Assembly: GCA_023255735.1 (NCBI GenBank)
Contig: JAGDVP010000005.1
Location: 27,761 to 91,760 of the forward strand
Length of the DNA stretch: 64,000 nucleotides
Direction: 5' to 3'
Source: Halothiobacillus sp.
GTDB taxonomy: Bacteria > Pseudomonadota > Gammaproteobacteria > Halothiobacillales > Halothiobacillaceae
Shown in pieces: positions 8,689-17,569 of this stretch (position 1 is the first letter of the stretch; the number at the start of each line of letters is the position of its first letter). The position numbers were made by a program, and so were the translations under genes. The notes under the pieces were generated by a model. The model was not told where the DNA came from, ran no database searches, and worked only from the letters and a program-made list of their open reading frames with translations.

Positions 8689-9510
8689 TTAACGACGGCT
8701 CAGGTGGTAGAAATGGTTGGTGGCGCTAACAAAACCCGAAGGACTGCCGCAATCAAAGCGTTGACCCTTGAATTTATAGGCAATTACCTTGCCTTGTTGT
8801 GCTTGGGTGCGAATGGCATCGGTGAGTTGAATTTCCCCCCCCGCACCGGCTTGAGTGGACTCCAGAATATCAAAAATATCTGGGGTCAGAATATAGCGGC
8901 CAATAATAGCTAAATTACTTGGCGCATCATTGGCCATAGGTTTTTCCACCATATGGGTGACTTGAATTAAGCCTTCTTCAATTTCGGTGCCAGCAATCAC
9001 ACCATATTTATGAATCTCGCTTAAGGGCACTTCTTCTACCGCAACCACGCTACACTGATACCGATTAAAAATTTCGACCATTTGGCTTAATACGCCATTG
9101 GGCGCACCAACGCATAAGTCATCGGCGAGCACTACGGCAAAAGGCTCGTTACCAATTAAAGGCTCGCCCGTTAAAATGGCATGGCCGAGGCCAAGCATGC
9201 TGGTTTGGCGGGTGTAGGAGAAGGTGCAATTATCAATTAAGCGATCAATGCTCGCCAATAATGAGGCTTTTGAGGTGCCGCGAATTTGGTGTTCTAATTC
9301 ATAATTCACATCAAAGTGGTCTTCCAGCGCACGTTTGCCCCGACCCGTTACAATCGCCATATTTTTAATGCCGGCTTCCAACGCTTCTTCAACGCCATAT
9401 TGAATGAGTGGGCGATCTAATATGGGCAACATCTCTTTGGGCATCACTTTAGTGGCGGGTAAAAAGCGGGTGCCATAACCTGCTGCGGGAAACAGACATT
9501 TGCGAATCAT
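8689..9510 (-). CDS. galU: UTP-glucose-1-phosphate uridylyltransferase
   Basis: Makes UDP-glucose from UTP and glucose-1-phosphate for cell-surface polysaccharides, including cellulose. The nucleotide-binding signature GYGTRFLPATKVMPKEMLPI occurs near residues 12-31. FAVVLADDL carries the catalytic aspartate region, and MVEKP and QLTDAI are GalU-typical. At 273 aa it is slightly shorter than the usual 290-300. It sits between the DUF2069 gene and slyD on the minus strand. A glucose-1-phosphate thymidylyltransferase is excluded by the GalU-type signature. Confidence 0.95.
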   Translation of the reverse strand: MIRKCLFPAAGYGTRFLPATKVMPKEMLPILDRPLIQYGVEEALEAGIKNMAIVTGRGKRALEDHFDVNYELEHQIRGTSKASLLASIDRLIDNCTFSYTRQTSMLGLGHAILTGEPLIGNEPFAVVLADDLCVGAPNGVLSQMVEIFNRYQCSVVAVEEVPLSEIHKYGVIAGTEIEEGLIQVTHMVEKPMANDAPSNLAIIGRYILTPDIFDILESTQAGAGGEIQLTDAIRTQAQQGKVIAYKFKGQRFDCGSPSGFVSATNHFYHLSRR

Positions 9511-9565
9511 GAGTATTCCTTGAATTCAGAGTAGTTTTGATCTGGCTCGCATCATAACCAAAAAA

Positions 9566-9952
9566 TTAATGACGCGTTGTGACCCTGCGATGAATTCGCC
9601 TAAAAATGATGCCTTGCGCCCAAGCGGCGCAAAAACCCACAGCAGCAAATAGCAAAATAGCACTATTGAATGCGCGATCAACGGGCGAGCTCCACGCATC
9701 GGTGCTGGCAATTAAAATGTAAAACAAGTCAGCCAGTGCCGCCCAAACAAAGGCGGTGTAACGCCCAGCCCCCATGCCGGGCAAAACCAACAGCGTGGGT
9801 AAAATCAGCACCATAAGCCAAGCACCGTGCGGGCGGGCAAGGCTTTCGCCCCAAGCGGCCATCATTAAATAGCTGGCGGCGATTAAGGGTTGAACCCCAA
9901 TAATAATGCGCCGAAGCCACACGATCCGCTGCGGATAGGCGGGGTTCGTCAT
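9566..9952 (-). CDS. DUF2069 membrane protein
   Basis: A 128 aa inner-membrane protein with four predicted helices (IIIGVQPLIAASYLMMAAW, GAWLMVLILPTLLVLPGM, YTAFVWAALADLFYILIAS, FNSAILLFAAVGFCAAWAQ) and a basic tail (RRIHRRVTTRH). The ORF track extends it to 191 aa, but the extra 63 residues lie within wrbA and read as shadow, so ATG at 9952 is chosen, 7 bp after the wrbA stop. The wrbA-DUF2069 pairing is common in gammaproteobacteria. Function unknown. Confidence 0.85.
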   Translation of the reverse strand: MTNPAYPQRIVWLRRIIIGVQPLIAASYLMMAAWGESLARPHGAWLMVLILPTLLVLPGMGAGRYTAFVWAALADLFYILIASTDAWSSPVDRAFNSAILLFAAVGFCAAWAQGIIFRRIHRRVTTRH

Positions 9953-9959
9953 GGCAGGC

Positions 9960-10553
9960 TTAGGCGGGGGCAGCGGCAAGTTGTTGCGCGATTGTTGCAA
10001 TCCGCATGCCCAGCGCTTGGGTAAGCTGGCGCTCCTCCATACTGAGCGGCTTGTTATTGCCCGCGGTGTGACTGGCACCATAAGGTGTGCCGCCGGTTTG
10101 CGTATGCGCGAGTGCCGCCTCGCTGTACGGAATGCCAACAATCAGCATGCCGTGGTGCAAGAGCGGCACAATCATCGAGAGCAAAACGGTTTCTTGCCCA
10201 CCGTGCAGGGAGCCTGTAGAGGTGAATACCCCCGCAGGCTTGCCCGTGAGCGTCCCTTTAAACCACTGGCGGCTGGTATCGTCGAGCAGATGCTTCACCG
10301 CAGCAGCCATGCCACCGAAGTAGGTTGGGCTGCCGAGGATTAAGCCGCTACATTCCTCAAAGTCTTGCGGGCAAACGTTAGGCGGTGCATCGGCTGCAGG
10401 TTCGGGCACGCTGCCATTGGCATCGGGCAACGGGGGGATCGAGCGAATACGAGCCGTCATGCCATTGATTTGCTCAACCCCGCGTGCCGCCTGATGCGCC
10501 AAACGCGCCGTGGCGCCATAGCGGCTGTAGTAAAGAACTAAAATTTCGCTCAT
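9960..10553 (-). CDS. wrbA: NAD(P)H:quinone oxidoreductase WrbA
   Basis: A 197 aa flavodoxin-fold FMN enzyme that reduces quinones by two electrons and so avoids semiquinone radicals. The FMN phosphate loop is YYSRYGATARLAHQAARG near the N-terminus, and SPTYFGGMAAAVKHLLD and STGSLHGGQE form the WrbA-type flavin-binding loops. The length equals that of E. coli WrbA. It is the first gene of a minus-strand run with DUF2069, galU and slyD, and its 5' side faces the divergent TlpA-like gene across 288 bp. Confidence 0.94.
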   Translation of the reverse strand: MSEILVLYYSRYGATARLAHQAARGVEQINGMTARIRSIPPLPDANGSVPEPAADAPPNVCPQDFEECSGLILGSPTYFGGMAAAVKHLLDDTSRQWFKGTLTGKPAGVFTSTGSLHGGQETVLLSMIVPLLHHGMLIVGIPYSEAALAHTQTGGTPYGASHTAGNNKPLSMEERQLTQALGMRIATIAQQLAAAPA

Positions 10554-10841
10554 GCGTAGTGAGTTATCTCAATAAATAAAATAAAAATGATCAAAATAAA
10601 TTTAATCATCGGCCGCGCGTACCTGCTTTAGGATTATTAAAGCTTTTGCTTAATGAAGCCTTGAATGATTCAACATCATAGCTAACTTGTTTGGTTTTTT
10701 TTTGTCGGTTGGGTAAAAAATCCTGATTTATCTGCGCATGGCGGCAACAAAAGTGCGCCCATCCGCGCGGTTGGCTCGCCTTTTTGCGTGTTGTGCGGGT
10801 ACAGTATGCGGTGTTCTTAATTTCATAATGAGGTGTAATCC

Positions 10842-11360
10842 GTGGTGCAATTAAATTTTTTCCCCAAAATGCGCTATCGCGTGCAACGCTTGACCGCAGC
10901 TATTGGCTTGGCCGGGTGGCTTGTTTTTGGCTTGGTCGCTAATGCATTTGCCGCGCCGCTTGAGTTCAGCAAGCAGGATGTGAATGGCAAGACACACGCC
11001 CTTTCGGCAGAGCGCGGCAATTACGTGGTTATCAATATTTGGGCCACCTGGTGCCCGCCGTGCCGTAAAGAATTACCGGAGCTTGCCCAATTTGCCCAAA
11101 CTCACGAAAAAGATCACATCCAAGTTTGGGGGCTGAGTGTGGATGCCAATCAGTCGCCCGCTGAGCTATCGCTCTTCGCGGAGGAAAATCATTTGGGTTA
11201 TCCGATTTTCAAAACCCGTCCCGATGAATTGGCTGCGTTTGGCAACATCCCGGGGATTCCTACCACTTTTTTAATTAATCCCAAGGGGGAATTGGTTGGC
11301 CGGCATGTCGGCGCCATTACGGGTGAACAATTAATGCAGATGATTAAAAATAACCCGTAA
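10842..11360 (+). CDS. Exported TlpA/ResA-like thiol-disulfide protein
   Basis: A 172 aa thioredoxin-fold protein with an N-terminal signal peptide (LTAAIGLAGWLVFGLVANAFA, cleavage near residue 38). The active site is WATWCPPCRKELPEL (C71, C74). A conserved cis-proline region (GIPTTFLINPKGE) and the C-terminal helix follow. Family members reduce periplasmic disulfides, for example in cytochrome c maturation or Sox sulfur oxidation. GTG at 10842 has AGGTG six bases upstream; an internal ATG at residue 10 would also leave a usable signal peptide. A second exported thioredoxin-fold gene follows 55 bp downstream. Confidence 0.88.
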   Translation: MVQLNFFPKMRYRVQRLTAAIGLAGWLVFGLVANAFAAPLEFSKQDVNGKTHALSAERGNYVVINIWATWCPPCRKELPELAQFAQTHEKDHIQVWGLSVDANQSPAELSLFAEENHLGYPIFKTRPDELAAFGNIPGIPTTFLINPKGELVGRHVGAITGEQLMQMIKNNP

Positions 11361-11415
11361 CTAATTAAAAATAAATGGAATTTTTGAGATAGTTAAAATT
11401 ACTCTCGGAGCTGGC

Positions 11416-11994
11416 ATGAATCATCAATCATCGCACCATTTTTCTTGGGCGCTCAAGCTGCCAACCTATGCGAGCGGGCTTAGATTGCTGCCGGCCGTGT
11501 TCATGGCGCTGTTGCTTTTTGGTGGGTGGGGCGCTGCCAAGGCGGATGGCTTCTTTGATGATTCATTTTTTGATATGTCGGCCGATGTGAAGCAAGCGCG
11601 CGCCGATCATAAGACAGGCGTTTTTCTTTTTTTTCAGATGGCCGACTGCCCTTTTTGTCATCGCATGGAAACCACGGTATTTACCGATCCTGAGGTGAAA
11701 GCTTTTATGAAAAAACATTTCATCACGGCTTCGATTGATATCGAAGGGGATGTGTCGATGACGGATTTTCAAGGCAAACAACTCAGCCAGAAAGAATTTG
11801 CTTTCAAACAGTTTCGGGTACGCGCGACGCCGGTGATGGCGTTTATCGATACCGACGGCAAGGTAGCCACGGTGTTTACAGGCCCCACACGGTCGGCGAA
11901 GGAATTTCTAACCTTGGCTGAGTTTGTCGTCAGTGGGGCGTACAAGGAGCCGGGGAACAATTTTTTCAAATACCGCCAGCAGCACGGCAATTGA
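11416..11994 (+). CDS. Exported thioredoxin-fold protein, SoxW-like
   Basis: A 192 aa protein with a long signal region (LLPAVFMALLLFGGWGAAKA, ending near residue 43). Its thioredoxin-like domain has the active site ADCPFCHRMETTVFTD (C78, C81). The insertion after the first helix and the RVRATPVMAFIDTDGK cis-proline segment resemble SoxW and related periplasmic thioredoxins that keep sulfur-oxidation or metalloprotein thiols reduced. It shares a strand and close spacing with the TlpA-like gene upstream and the TolC-like gene downstream, so one transcript is likely. The SoxW label is by resemblance only; no sox genes are in the window. Confidence 0.8.
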   Translation: MNHQSSHHFSWALKLPTYASGLRLLPAVFMALLLFGGWGAAKADGFFDDSFFDMSADVKQARADHKTGVFLFFQMADCPFCHRMETTVFTDPEVKAFMKKHFITASIDIEGDVSMTDFQGKQLSQKEFAFKQFRVRATPVMAFIDTDGKVATVFTGPTRSAKEFLTLAEFVVSGAYKEPGNNFFKYRQQHGN

Positions 11995-12048
11995 GTGGGC
12001 AATCGTGTCCATTTCATTCGGCCAGTGTCGCCGGTTTGAGGATTTGAG

Positions 12049-13401
12049 ATGAGTGAGCCTTCTAGGTGGTTGATTGGGTTGCTGAGTGCCCTCGTCATGT
12101 TGGAAGGCCAGTGGTGTGCCGCCAGTGAGGCGGCGGGTGACGCACTCACCTTACAATCGGTTTTATCGGCGCCGCTTGATCGCCAATACGGGGTGATGTC
12201 AGCAGCGGCAGATATCTTAGAAGCGAAGGCTAACCGCGCGTTAGTAGATAGCTGGTATGACCCCACCGTGTCGATTCAAGGCCATCTGCGCTACATTCAG
12301 CCAAGCCGCGTGGCGACCGATCCCAATACGCGGGAGGACAACGCCATCGGTATCAGTGCGCGCCAGCGCCTTTACGATTTTGGCCGACAAGCAATGCGCG
12401 AGGGGGCAGCAAAGCAACAGGTTATTAGCGCAGAGCTTGGCTTATTTAGCAAAGAACAGCAGCAGCGGCTGGCATTACTGAATGCTTTTTTTGCGGTATT
12501 AATTAATGATCAAATTTATACCGTGCAAAACGAGCGCATGGCGGTGGAATATGTGCGCTTGGATAAGGCCAAAGATCGCAAAGAATTAGGCTTGGCTTCC
12601 GATTACGATTTGGCGCTTTTGCAACGTGCCTATGAAGAGGTGCTCTTCGCACGAGCCCGCGCCGATGCCGATCGACGCTTAGCCCGCCGCCACTTAGCTG
12701 AGCTGCTTGGCGTGCCTGAACAAATTCCTGCCAAATTGGCGATACCGCATTTGAGCAAGTGGCTATCAGAAAAACCGCCCGAACTGGACCTGGCGATTAA
12801 AGATGCTCTGCAAAATAACCCAGAACTTGAAGCCCTGCGCGCCCGTTATCGTGCATCCGAGCAATCCCTAAACGCGGCGCGCGATCACAATGCGCCCACC
12901 ATCTTCGCTGAGGTGAATGGCGATTATTATCAGCGGGAATTAGGTTCCCGTGATCCTTTGCGCGCTGGGGTTTATATTGATTTTCCTTTGTACGACGGCA
13001 GGTTGCGGGATGCACAAATTGGCAAAGCCCAAGCCGCGCGCATGAAGCTTGCTGCAAAAATTGCTGAACAGGAGGCCAATCTCCGTGAGGCGACCGCGCG
13101 AACATTGGAACTGATTGAGGTCTACCGAACCGCTGCGACCAGTCGGGTCAAGGCGCTGGAAAACTTCTCCGATCTTAATTTCACCCGCAAACAAACGCTG
13201 TACCAAATGGAAAAGGCAACCGACTTGGGTGATGCGATGGTCGAAGAATCATCCGCGCAACTCGAACGCATGCGCACCACCTATGCCTTGGCCGTGTATT
13301 GGGCCGAATTAGCCGCCCTGCAAGGTCAACCGATTGATCGCATCCTTGCGCCCTTACCTTCGTCCGGCGTGTTACCCAGCCCCCATGAGCCCACACCATG
13401 A
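12049..13401 (+). CDS. TolC-family outer-membrane efflux channel
   Basis: A 450 aa outer-membrane factor. An N-terminal signal sequence precedes the two repeated helical/beta halves typical of TolC (YDPTVSIQGHLRYIQPSR and TIFAEVNGDYYQRELGSRDP strands; long charged helices such as LALLQRAYEEVLFARARADADR). These trimers form the outer-membrane exit duct of RND, MFS or type I export systems. The stop codon overlaps the start of a periplasmic adaptor gene by 4 bp. No inner-membrane pump gene follows, so the partner must be encoded elsewhere or the pair has lost it. Confidence 0.88.
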   Translation: MSEPSRWLIGLLSALVMLEGQWCAASEAAGDALTLQSVLSAPLDRQYGVMSAAADILEAKANRALVDSWYDPTVSIQGHLRYIQPSRVATDPNTREDNAIGISARQRLYDFGRQAMREGAAKQQVISAELGLFSKEQQQRLALLNAFFAVLINDQIYTVQNERMAVEYVRLDKAKDRKELGLASDYDLALLQRAYEEVLFARARADADRRLARRHLAELLGVPEQIPAKLAIPHLSKWLSEKPPELDLAIKDALQNNPELEALRARYRASEQSLNAARDHNAPTIFAEVNGDYYQRELGSRDPLRAGVYIDFPLYDGRLRDAQIGKAQAARMKLAAKIAEQEANLREATARTLELIEVYRTAATSRVKALENFSDLNFTRKQTLYQMEKATDLGDAMVEESSAQLERMRTTYALAVYWAELAALQGQPIDRILAPLPSSGVLPSPHEPTP

Positions 13402-14216
13402 ATCCAAAAACCTTAATTCAGCGCGCTTTCCTGTCTTTATGCTTGGGGTTGATGTTGGCGTGTTGGTTGGGTTCGCGTGCCCAAGCAGCGCAACCCGTGC
13501 AAGAACCTGCCTCAACTGCCACAGCCGTGAGCGCGACACTCGCTTGGGCCGATGTGACTCGGCTTTCGACCCCGGTTTCGGGGGTGGTGGCGGCTTTGCC
13601 GGTTCAGCCAGGCCAAGTGGTGGCGAAAGGGGCTGTGCTGCTGCGGCTAGATCGAGCGCCCTTTGCCGATCGTTTGGCCGCAAGCCAGGCCGAGCGTGCT
13701 GGCTTAGTGCGCGCGGGGGCGGAGGCAGGGCGAGACGCTGAACGCACGCAGCAATTATTTGATCGCACAGTCGCCTCCGAATCCGAGCGCCAAGATGCTC
13801 TCATCAAGCAGGAAAAAACCCAATCTCAATTAAGTGCTGCCAAGGCTCGCACGGATCTGCGGCAGTGGGAGCTTGCCCGCTCTGAGTTACTCGCGCCCTT
13901 TGCGACCCGAATTTTAAGTGTTGAGACAGCTGTCGGCGAAACCGTCTCCAGTGAATTGAGTGCGCCTACATTAATGCGCATTGCCCGCGCGGATTTGATG
14001 AATGCCGAGGCTAATTTGAACCCCAGCACGGCGGTCGGCATTCAGTTAGGTCAGTTGCTTAAGGTGCAGGTCAATCAAACGACCGTGAGCGGGCGGGTGG
14101 TTGGGTTAGCCAGTGAGTCGTCTGCCACGGGGACAAGCTATCGTTTGACGGTGCAGTTTCAACCCCAAACTGGTTGGATTGCCGGTTTGCCTGCCCGAAT
14201 TGATTTGTCTAACTAA
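13398..14216 (+). CDS. Periplasmic adaptor (HlyD/RND membrane-fusion) protein
   Basis: A short (272 aa) membrane-fusion protein. The signal sequence is LCLGLMLACWLGSRAQA. A lipoyl half-motif (VAALPVQPGQVVAKGAVLLRLD), a helical hairpin (residues about 75-165, rich in E, Q and A), the second lipoyl half (LLAPFATRILSVETAVGETV) and a beta-barrel with SGRVVGLASES follow. It couples an inner-membrane pump to a TolC channel. Most RND adaptors are 350-400 aa, and this one lacks the C-terminal membrane-proximal domain. It is translationally coupled to the tolC-like gene, and the next gene is on the opposite strand, so no pump is encoded in this operon. Confidence 0.85.
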   Translation: MNPKTLIQRAFLSLCLGLMLACWLGSRAQAAQPVQEPASTATAVSATLAWADVTRLSTPVSGVVAALPVQPGQVVAKGAVLLRLDRAPFADRLAASQAERAGLVRAGAEAGRDAERTQQLFDRTVASESERQDALIKQEKTQSQLSAAKARTDLRQWELARSELLAPFATRILSVETAVGETVSSELSAPTLMRIARADLMNAEANLNPSTAVGIQLGQLLKVQVNQTTVSGRVVGLASESSATGTSYRLTVQFQPQTGWIAGLPARIDLSN

Positions 14217-14225
14217 TTCGAGCGG

Positions 14226-16004
14226 TTAGCAATTATTTTGCTGCAGCCATAATTCAAACACGGCCAAATGCCAGAGTTTTGAGCCCTGTAGGCGGGTGAA
14301 GTGTTGATCGGGCGCGGCCAGCAGGCGGTTAACGTATTGTGGTTCAAACAGCCCGCGGGTTTGTGCGGTGGGTGTGCTTAAAATGTCGCGCATAAATTCA
14401 AAAAATGGCCCGCGCACATATTTAAGGGCCGGCACGGGGAAATAGCCTTTGGGGCGATCGATCACCGCATCGGGGATTCGCCCGCGCGCGATGCGCTTGA
14501 GTATCCCTTTGCCGCCGCAGTCGAGTTTGAATTGGGCGGGCATCTGCATGGCTAATTCCACGAGTTTATGATCTAAAAACGGCACGCGCGCTTCAAGCCC
14601 CCAAGCCATCGTCATGTTATCGACCCGTTTAACCGGATCATCCACAATCAAGGTGCTGGTATCAAACCCCAGCACCCGGTTGATATAGTTGCCACCTTTG
14701 ATTTTTGAAAGCTCAAGACTCAAGCGGGCACGGGTGTGATCCTCTCCGCGGAAGGGCGCGGTTACCAAACTCAAAAATTCTTCATGGTCGCGATCAAAAT
14801 AAAATGGCGCAAAGCGTTCAATATCTGTGCCTTGCGCGGCCGCCATCTTGGGATACCAAAAATAGCCGCCAAATACTTCATCGGCGCCTTGGCCGCTGAG
14901 TACCACTTTAACTTCTCGGGACACCTGCTCGGATAAGAGATAAAACGCAATCGCATCTTGCGCGAACATAGGCTCGCTCATCTGCGCTACCGCCTCGGGC
15001 AAACGGGTGAGTACTTGGTTATTGGGAATATGAAAGCGGTGATGCAAGGTGCCATAACGCGCGGCCACCGGGTCTGAGAACTCAAATTCGCTGCCTTTTT
15101 CTTCGGGCTGATCTTCAAAACCAATCGTGAAGGTTTGTGGTGTTAGGCCTGCCTCGGCGGCCAAGGCCACAATCAAGGAGGAATCCAGCCCGCCTGAGAG
15201 CAAAACACCCACCGGTACATCACTAATATCTAGGCGTTTTTTAACGGCATGTAGCAAGCCTTGGTGGATGGCTTCTGTCCATTGGGCTTCAGTCCAATCT
15301 TCTTTCTCGGTGGCGTCAATTTGCCAATAGCGATGCAACGTTTTTTGACCATGCGCATCCACCGTTAACGTGCAGCCGGGGGCTAATTTACGCACGCCTT
15401 GAAACACGGTGTGTGGCGCGGGCACAGAGCCATGCAAGGTGAATTGATGGTGCAGGGCAATGGGGTCAAAATCCGTATTAACACGGCCACCCGCCAGTAG
15501 CGCAGGCAGGCTTGAGGCAAAGCGCAAAGGCGCTTGGGGGTCGCGCGGGTTCTCGGTGTAATACAAGGGTTTAATGCCTAGCCTGTCGCGTGCCAAAAAC
15601 AGGCTGCCCGTTTTCATGTTCCAAATGGCAAAGGCAAACATCCCCGAGAGGTGGGTCACGCAATCGCTGCCCCATTGGGCGTAAGCTTTGAGGATGACCT
15701 CGGTATCGCCCGTGGATTCAAACCTATGCCCTAGAGCGCGTAATTCCTGCCGCAATTCGGGGTGGTTGTAGATGGTGCCATTAAACGCCAACGCTAAGCC
15801 GTGCGCGCGGTCAATCATGGGCTGGGCGCCATGAAAACTTAAATCAAGAATGGCAAGCCGCCGATGCCCCAGTGCCAAAGCGCCATCGGAAAAGCTGCCC
15901 TCATGATCGGGGCCGCGCCTATCGAGCCGATCCATCATACGGCGCACCGCACCGAGATCCGGGCGCGTGCCGGGCGCGCTTAACCAACCACAAATTCCGC
16001 ACAT
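14226..16004 (-). CDS. asnB: Glutamine-hydrolysing asparagine-synthase family amidotransferase
   Basis: A 592 aa two-domain enzyme. The class II glutaminase domain starts MCGICGW, so Cys2 is the nucleophile. That fixes the start at ATG 16004 rather than the upstream codon in the ORF track. The synthetase domain carries the ATP-pyrophosphatase loop LLSGGLDSS. AsnB makes asparagine from aspartate. However, segments such as KGYFPVPALKYVRGP and the C-terminal GSKLWHLAVFELWLQ resemble the N-acetylglutaminylglutamine amidotransferase subfamily, which makes the osmolyte NAGGN. The NAGGN partner genes (GNAT/RimK-like ligase, peptidase) are not adjacent, so the substrate is open. It converges on the adaptor gene. 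Confidence 0.86.
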   Translation of the reverse strand: MCGICGWLSAPGTRPDLGAVRRMMDRLDRRGPDHEGSFSDGALALGHRRLAILDLSFHGAQPMIDRAHGLALAFNGTIYNHPELRQELRALGHRFESTGDTEVILKAYAQWGSDCVTHLSGMFAFAIWNMKTGSLFLARDRLGIKPLYYTENPRDPQAPLRFASSLPALLAGGRVNTDFDPIALHHQFTLHGSVPAPHTVFQGVRKLAPGCTLTVDAHGQKTLHRYWQIDATEKEDWTEAQWTEAIHQGLLHAVKKRLDISDVPVGVLLSGGLDSSLIVALAAEAGLTPQTFTIGFEDQPEEKGSEFEFSDPVAARYGTLHHRFHIPNNQVLTRLPEAVAQMSEPMFAQDAIAFYLLSEQVSREVKVVLSGQGADEVFGGYFWYPKMAAAQGTDIERFAPFYFDRDHEEFLSLVTAPFRGEDHTRARLSLELSKIKGGNYINRVLGFDTSTLIVDDPVKRVDNMTMAWGLEARVPFLDHKLVELAMQMPAQFKLDCGGKGILKRIARGRIPDAVIDRPKGYFPVPALKYVRGPFFEFMRDILSTPTAQTRGLFEPQYVNRLLAAPDQHFTRLQGSKLWHLAVFELWLQQNNC

Positions 16005-16150
16005 GGGGCGTACCTTTCTTGAATCAAAAGAGGAGATGATTCTAACAGTAGCCACCGATTCTGGCGGCATCGGTGCGAATCGATCAAGAAAATCCGCGTT
16101 AAATCAGGTAAATTGCTTGGCTTATTTTAACCCAATGCCGAGGAGCCTTT

Positions 16151-16921
16151 ATGTCCAGTATCTATCTTCAAACCGCGCTCGCCGCCGCCCGCGCTGCCGA
16201 AACAGTGGTACGAAAATACTGGCAGCAAAATATCGACATCACGATTAAGGCGGATGCTTCGCCGGTCACAATTGCCGATGTGGAAACCGAAGAGGCGATT
16301 AAAGCGGTGATTCTCGCCGCGTTTCCCGAGCATGGTTTTTATGGTGAGGAAACGGGTAAAACGCGCGCTGATGCAGAATTTACTTGGCTGGTTGATCCCA
16401 TCGACGGCACCAAAAGCTTCGTGCGGGAATATCCGTTTTTCTCAACCCAAATTGCCTTGATGCGGGGCGATGAGCTTATTTTAGGGGTTTCCAGTGCGCC
16501 GGTATTTGGCGAGTATGCCTATGCCGAGCTTGGCGGCGGTGCCTTTTGGATGGATAAGGCGGCCAAAGTGAGCCGCATTGACACCCTGGCCGCGGCCACG
16601 CTATCGGTGGGAAATTTGAAAACCTTGGCGGCAAACCCAGAAGGCTGGGCGGGTTTGGCAAGTATCGTGCGCGAGGTCAATCGCACGCGGGGCTATGGCG
16701 ATTTTTATCATTACCACTTGCTGGCACGCGGTGCAATTGATTTAGTGCTGGAATCGGATGTGAACGTGCTGGATATCGCCGCGTTATCGGTCATTGTGCG
16801 TGAAGCGGGCGGGGTGTTTACCGATTTGAACAACCAACCGGTCGGCTTGGATACCACCACCGTGTGCGCGGCGGCCACCCCTGCGCTGCACCGCGAGGCG
16901 CGGCGGCGCTTGGGCTACTAA
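16151..16921 (+). CDS. hisN: Histidinol-phosphatase, inositol-monophosphatase family (HisN)
   Basis: A 256 aa Mg-dependent phosphatase of the IMPase fold. The metal-binding motifs are HGFYGEETG, VDPIDGTKSF and ESDVNVLDIAALSVIVREAGG. The segment RTRGYGDFYHYHLLARGAIDLV is typical of the HisN branch, which hydrolyses histidinol-phosphate, the penultimate step of histidine synthesis. CysQ or a generic inositol phosphatase is less likely on that basis. GAGGAG lies upstream of the ATG. It is divergent from the amidotransferase gene and is not in a his operon. Confidence 0.87.
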   Translation: MSSIYLQTALAAARAAETVVRKYWQQNIDITIKADASPVTIADVETEEAIKAVILAAFPEHGFYGEETGKTRADAEFTWLVDPIDGTKSFVREYPFFSTQIALMRGDELILGVSSAPVFGEYAYAELGGGAFWMDKAAKVSRIDTLAAATLSVGNLKTLAANPEGWAGLASIVREVNRTRGYGDFYHYHLLARGAIDLVLESDVNVLDIAALSVIVREAGGVFTDLNNQPVGLDTTTVCAAATPALHREARRRLGY

Positions 16922-17100
16922 TTGCTGTTAAATAAGCGTTAATTGCCCGCAGCCTTGCGCATTAGGGCTGTTTTTGCGCAACCCTGCCAACCCTGCTTGA
17001 GGGCTGATTTTAAATTTTTAAATCTTCAATCTTGCGAGCATGTTAGCGCAAGCAATGAGATGAATTTGCGGCTTAATTTTTTTGGAAAGTGTGGTTTTTC

Positions 17101-17436
17101 ATGACCGATGTCGTCAATTTTCTGACCTTTCGCAGCTTAATTAGCCCTTATGCTTTGATTGGGTTTTATTATCTGGGCGCGCTGTTCATGCCGGTAGCGG
17201 CTTGGTTCTTTTGGCGCTGGCTTGGCTTGCGTTATGGCTGGCTGCGCCAAGTACAAAGGACGGTGGGTGCGTTCAGTCGCCAAGTGCTCAGCCCCGCCCA
17301 GCGGGTAGGATTTTTTTTGACTTGCCTTGTGTGCTTTTTGTTTATGGAGCTTTTTTGGCGGATGCTGTTTGAGTTTTTAATCGCTTATTTGCACATGGCG
17401 CAAGATATTCAAACACTGGTGCGGCCGGCGCCTTGA
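17101..17436 (+). CDS. DUF4282-like small membrane protein
   Basis: A 111 aa protein from ATG 17101; the ORF track's GTG at 17089 lies inside the likely ribosome-binding sequence GGAAAG. Two strong transmembrane helices (YALIGFYYLGALFMPVAAWFF and VGFFLTCLVCFLFMELFW) flank a basic loop. The opening FLTFRSLISPYALIGFYYLG fits the DUF4282 pattern. No function is known. It stands alone between hisN and the giant macroglobulin gene, with about 130 bp before the latter. Confidence 0.72.
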   Translation: MTDVVNFLTFRSLISPYALIGFYYLGALFMPVAAWFFWRWLGLRYGWLRQVQRTVGAFSRQVLSPAQRVGFFLTCLVCFLFMELFWRMLFEFLIAYLHMAQDIQTLVRPAP

Positions 17437-17569
17437 TTTAACGCGCTGTCGCTTTTTTATCATGAGTTGCAAAGCAGAATCGTGTACAATTTTGGCTAAA
17501 TTTTTCTCAAAAAATTAATCAGTTAGAGTCAAAACGCAATACTTTGCCTCAATCATTAAAAAGGAATTT

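Noticed and set aside
9951-10343. 130 aa + ORF inside wrbA
   Set aside because: Antisense shadow of wrbA with no start signal and no domain.
11769-12266. 165 aa minus-strand ORF across the thioredoxin/TolC junction
   Set aside because: Spans two supported + genes in antisense with no domain.
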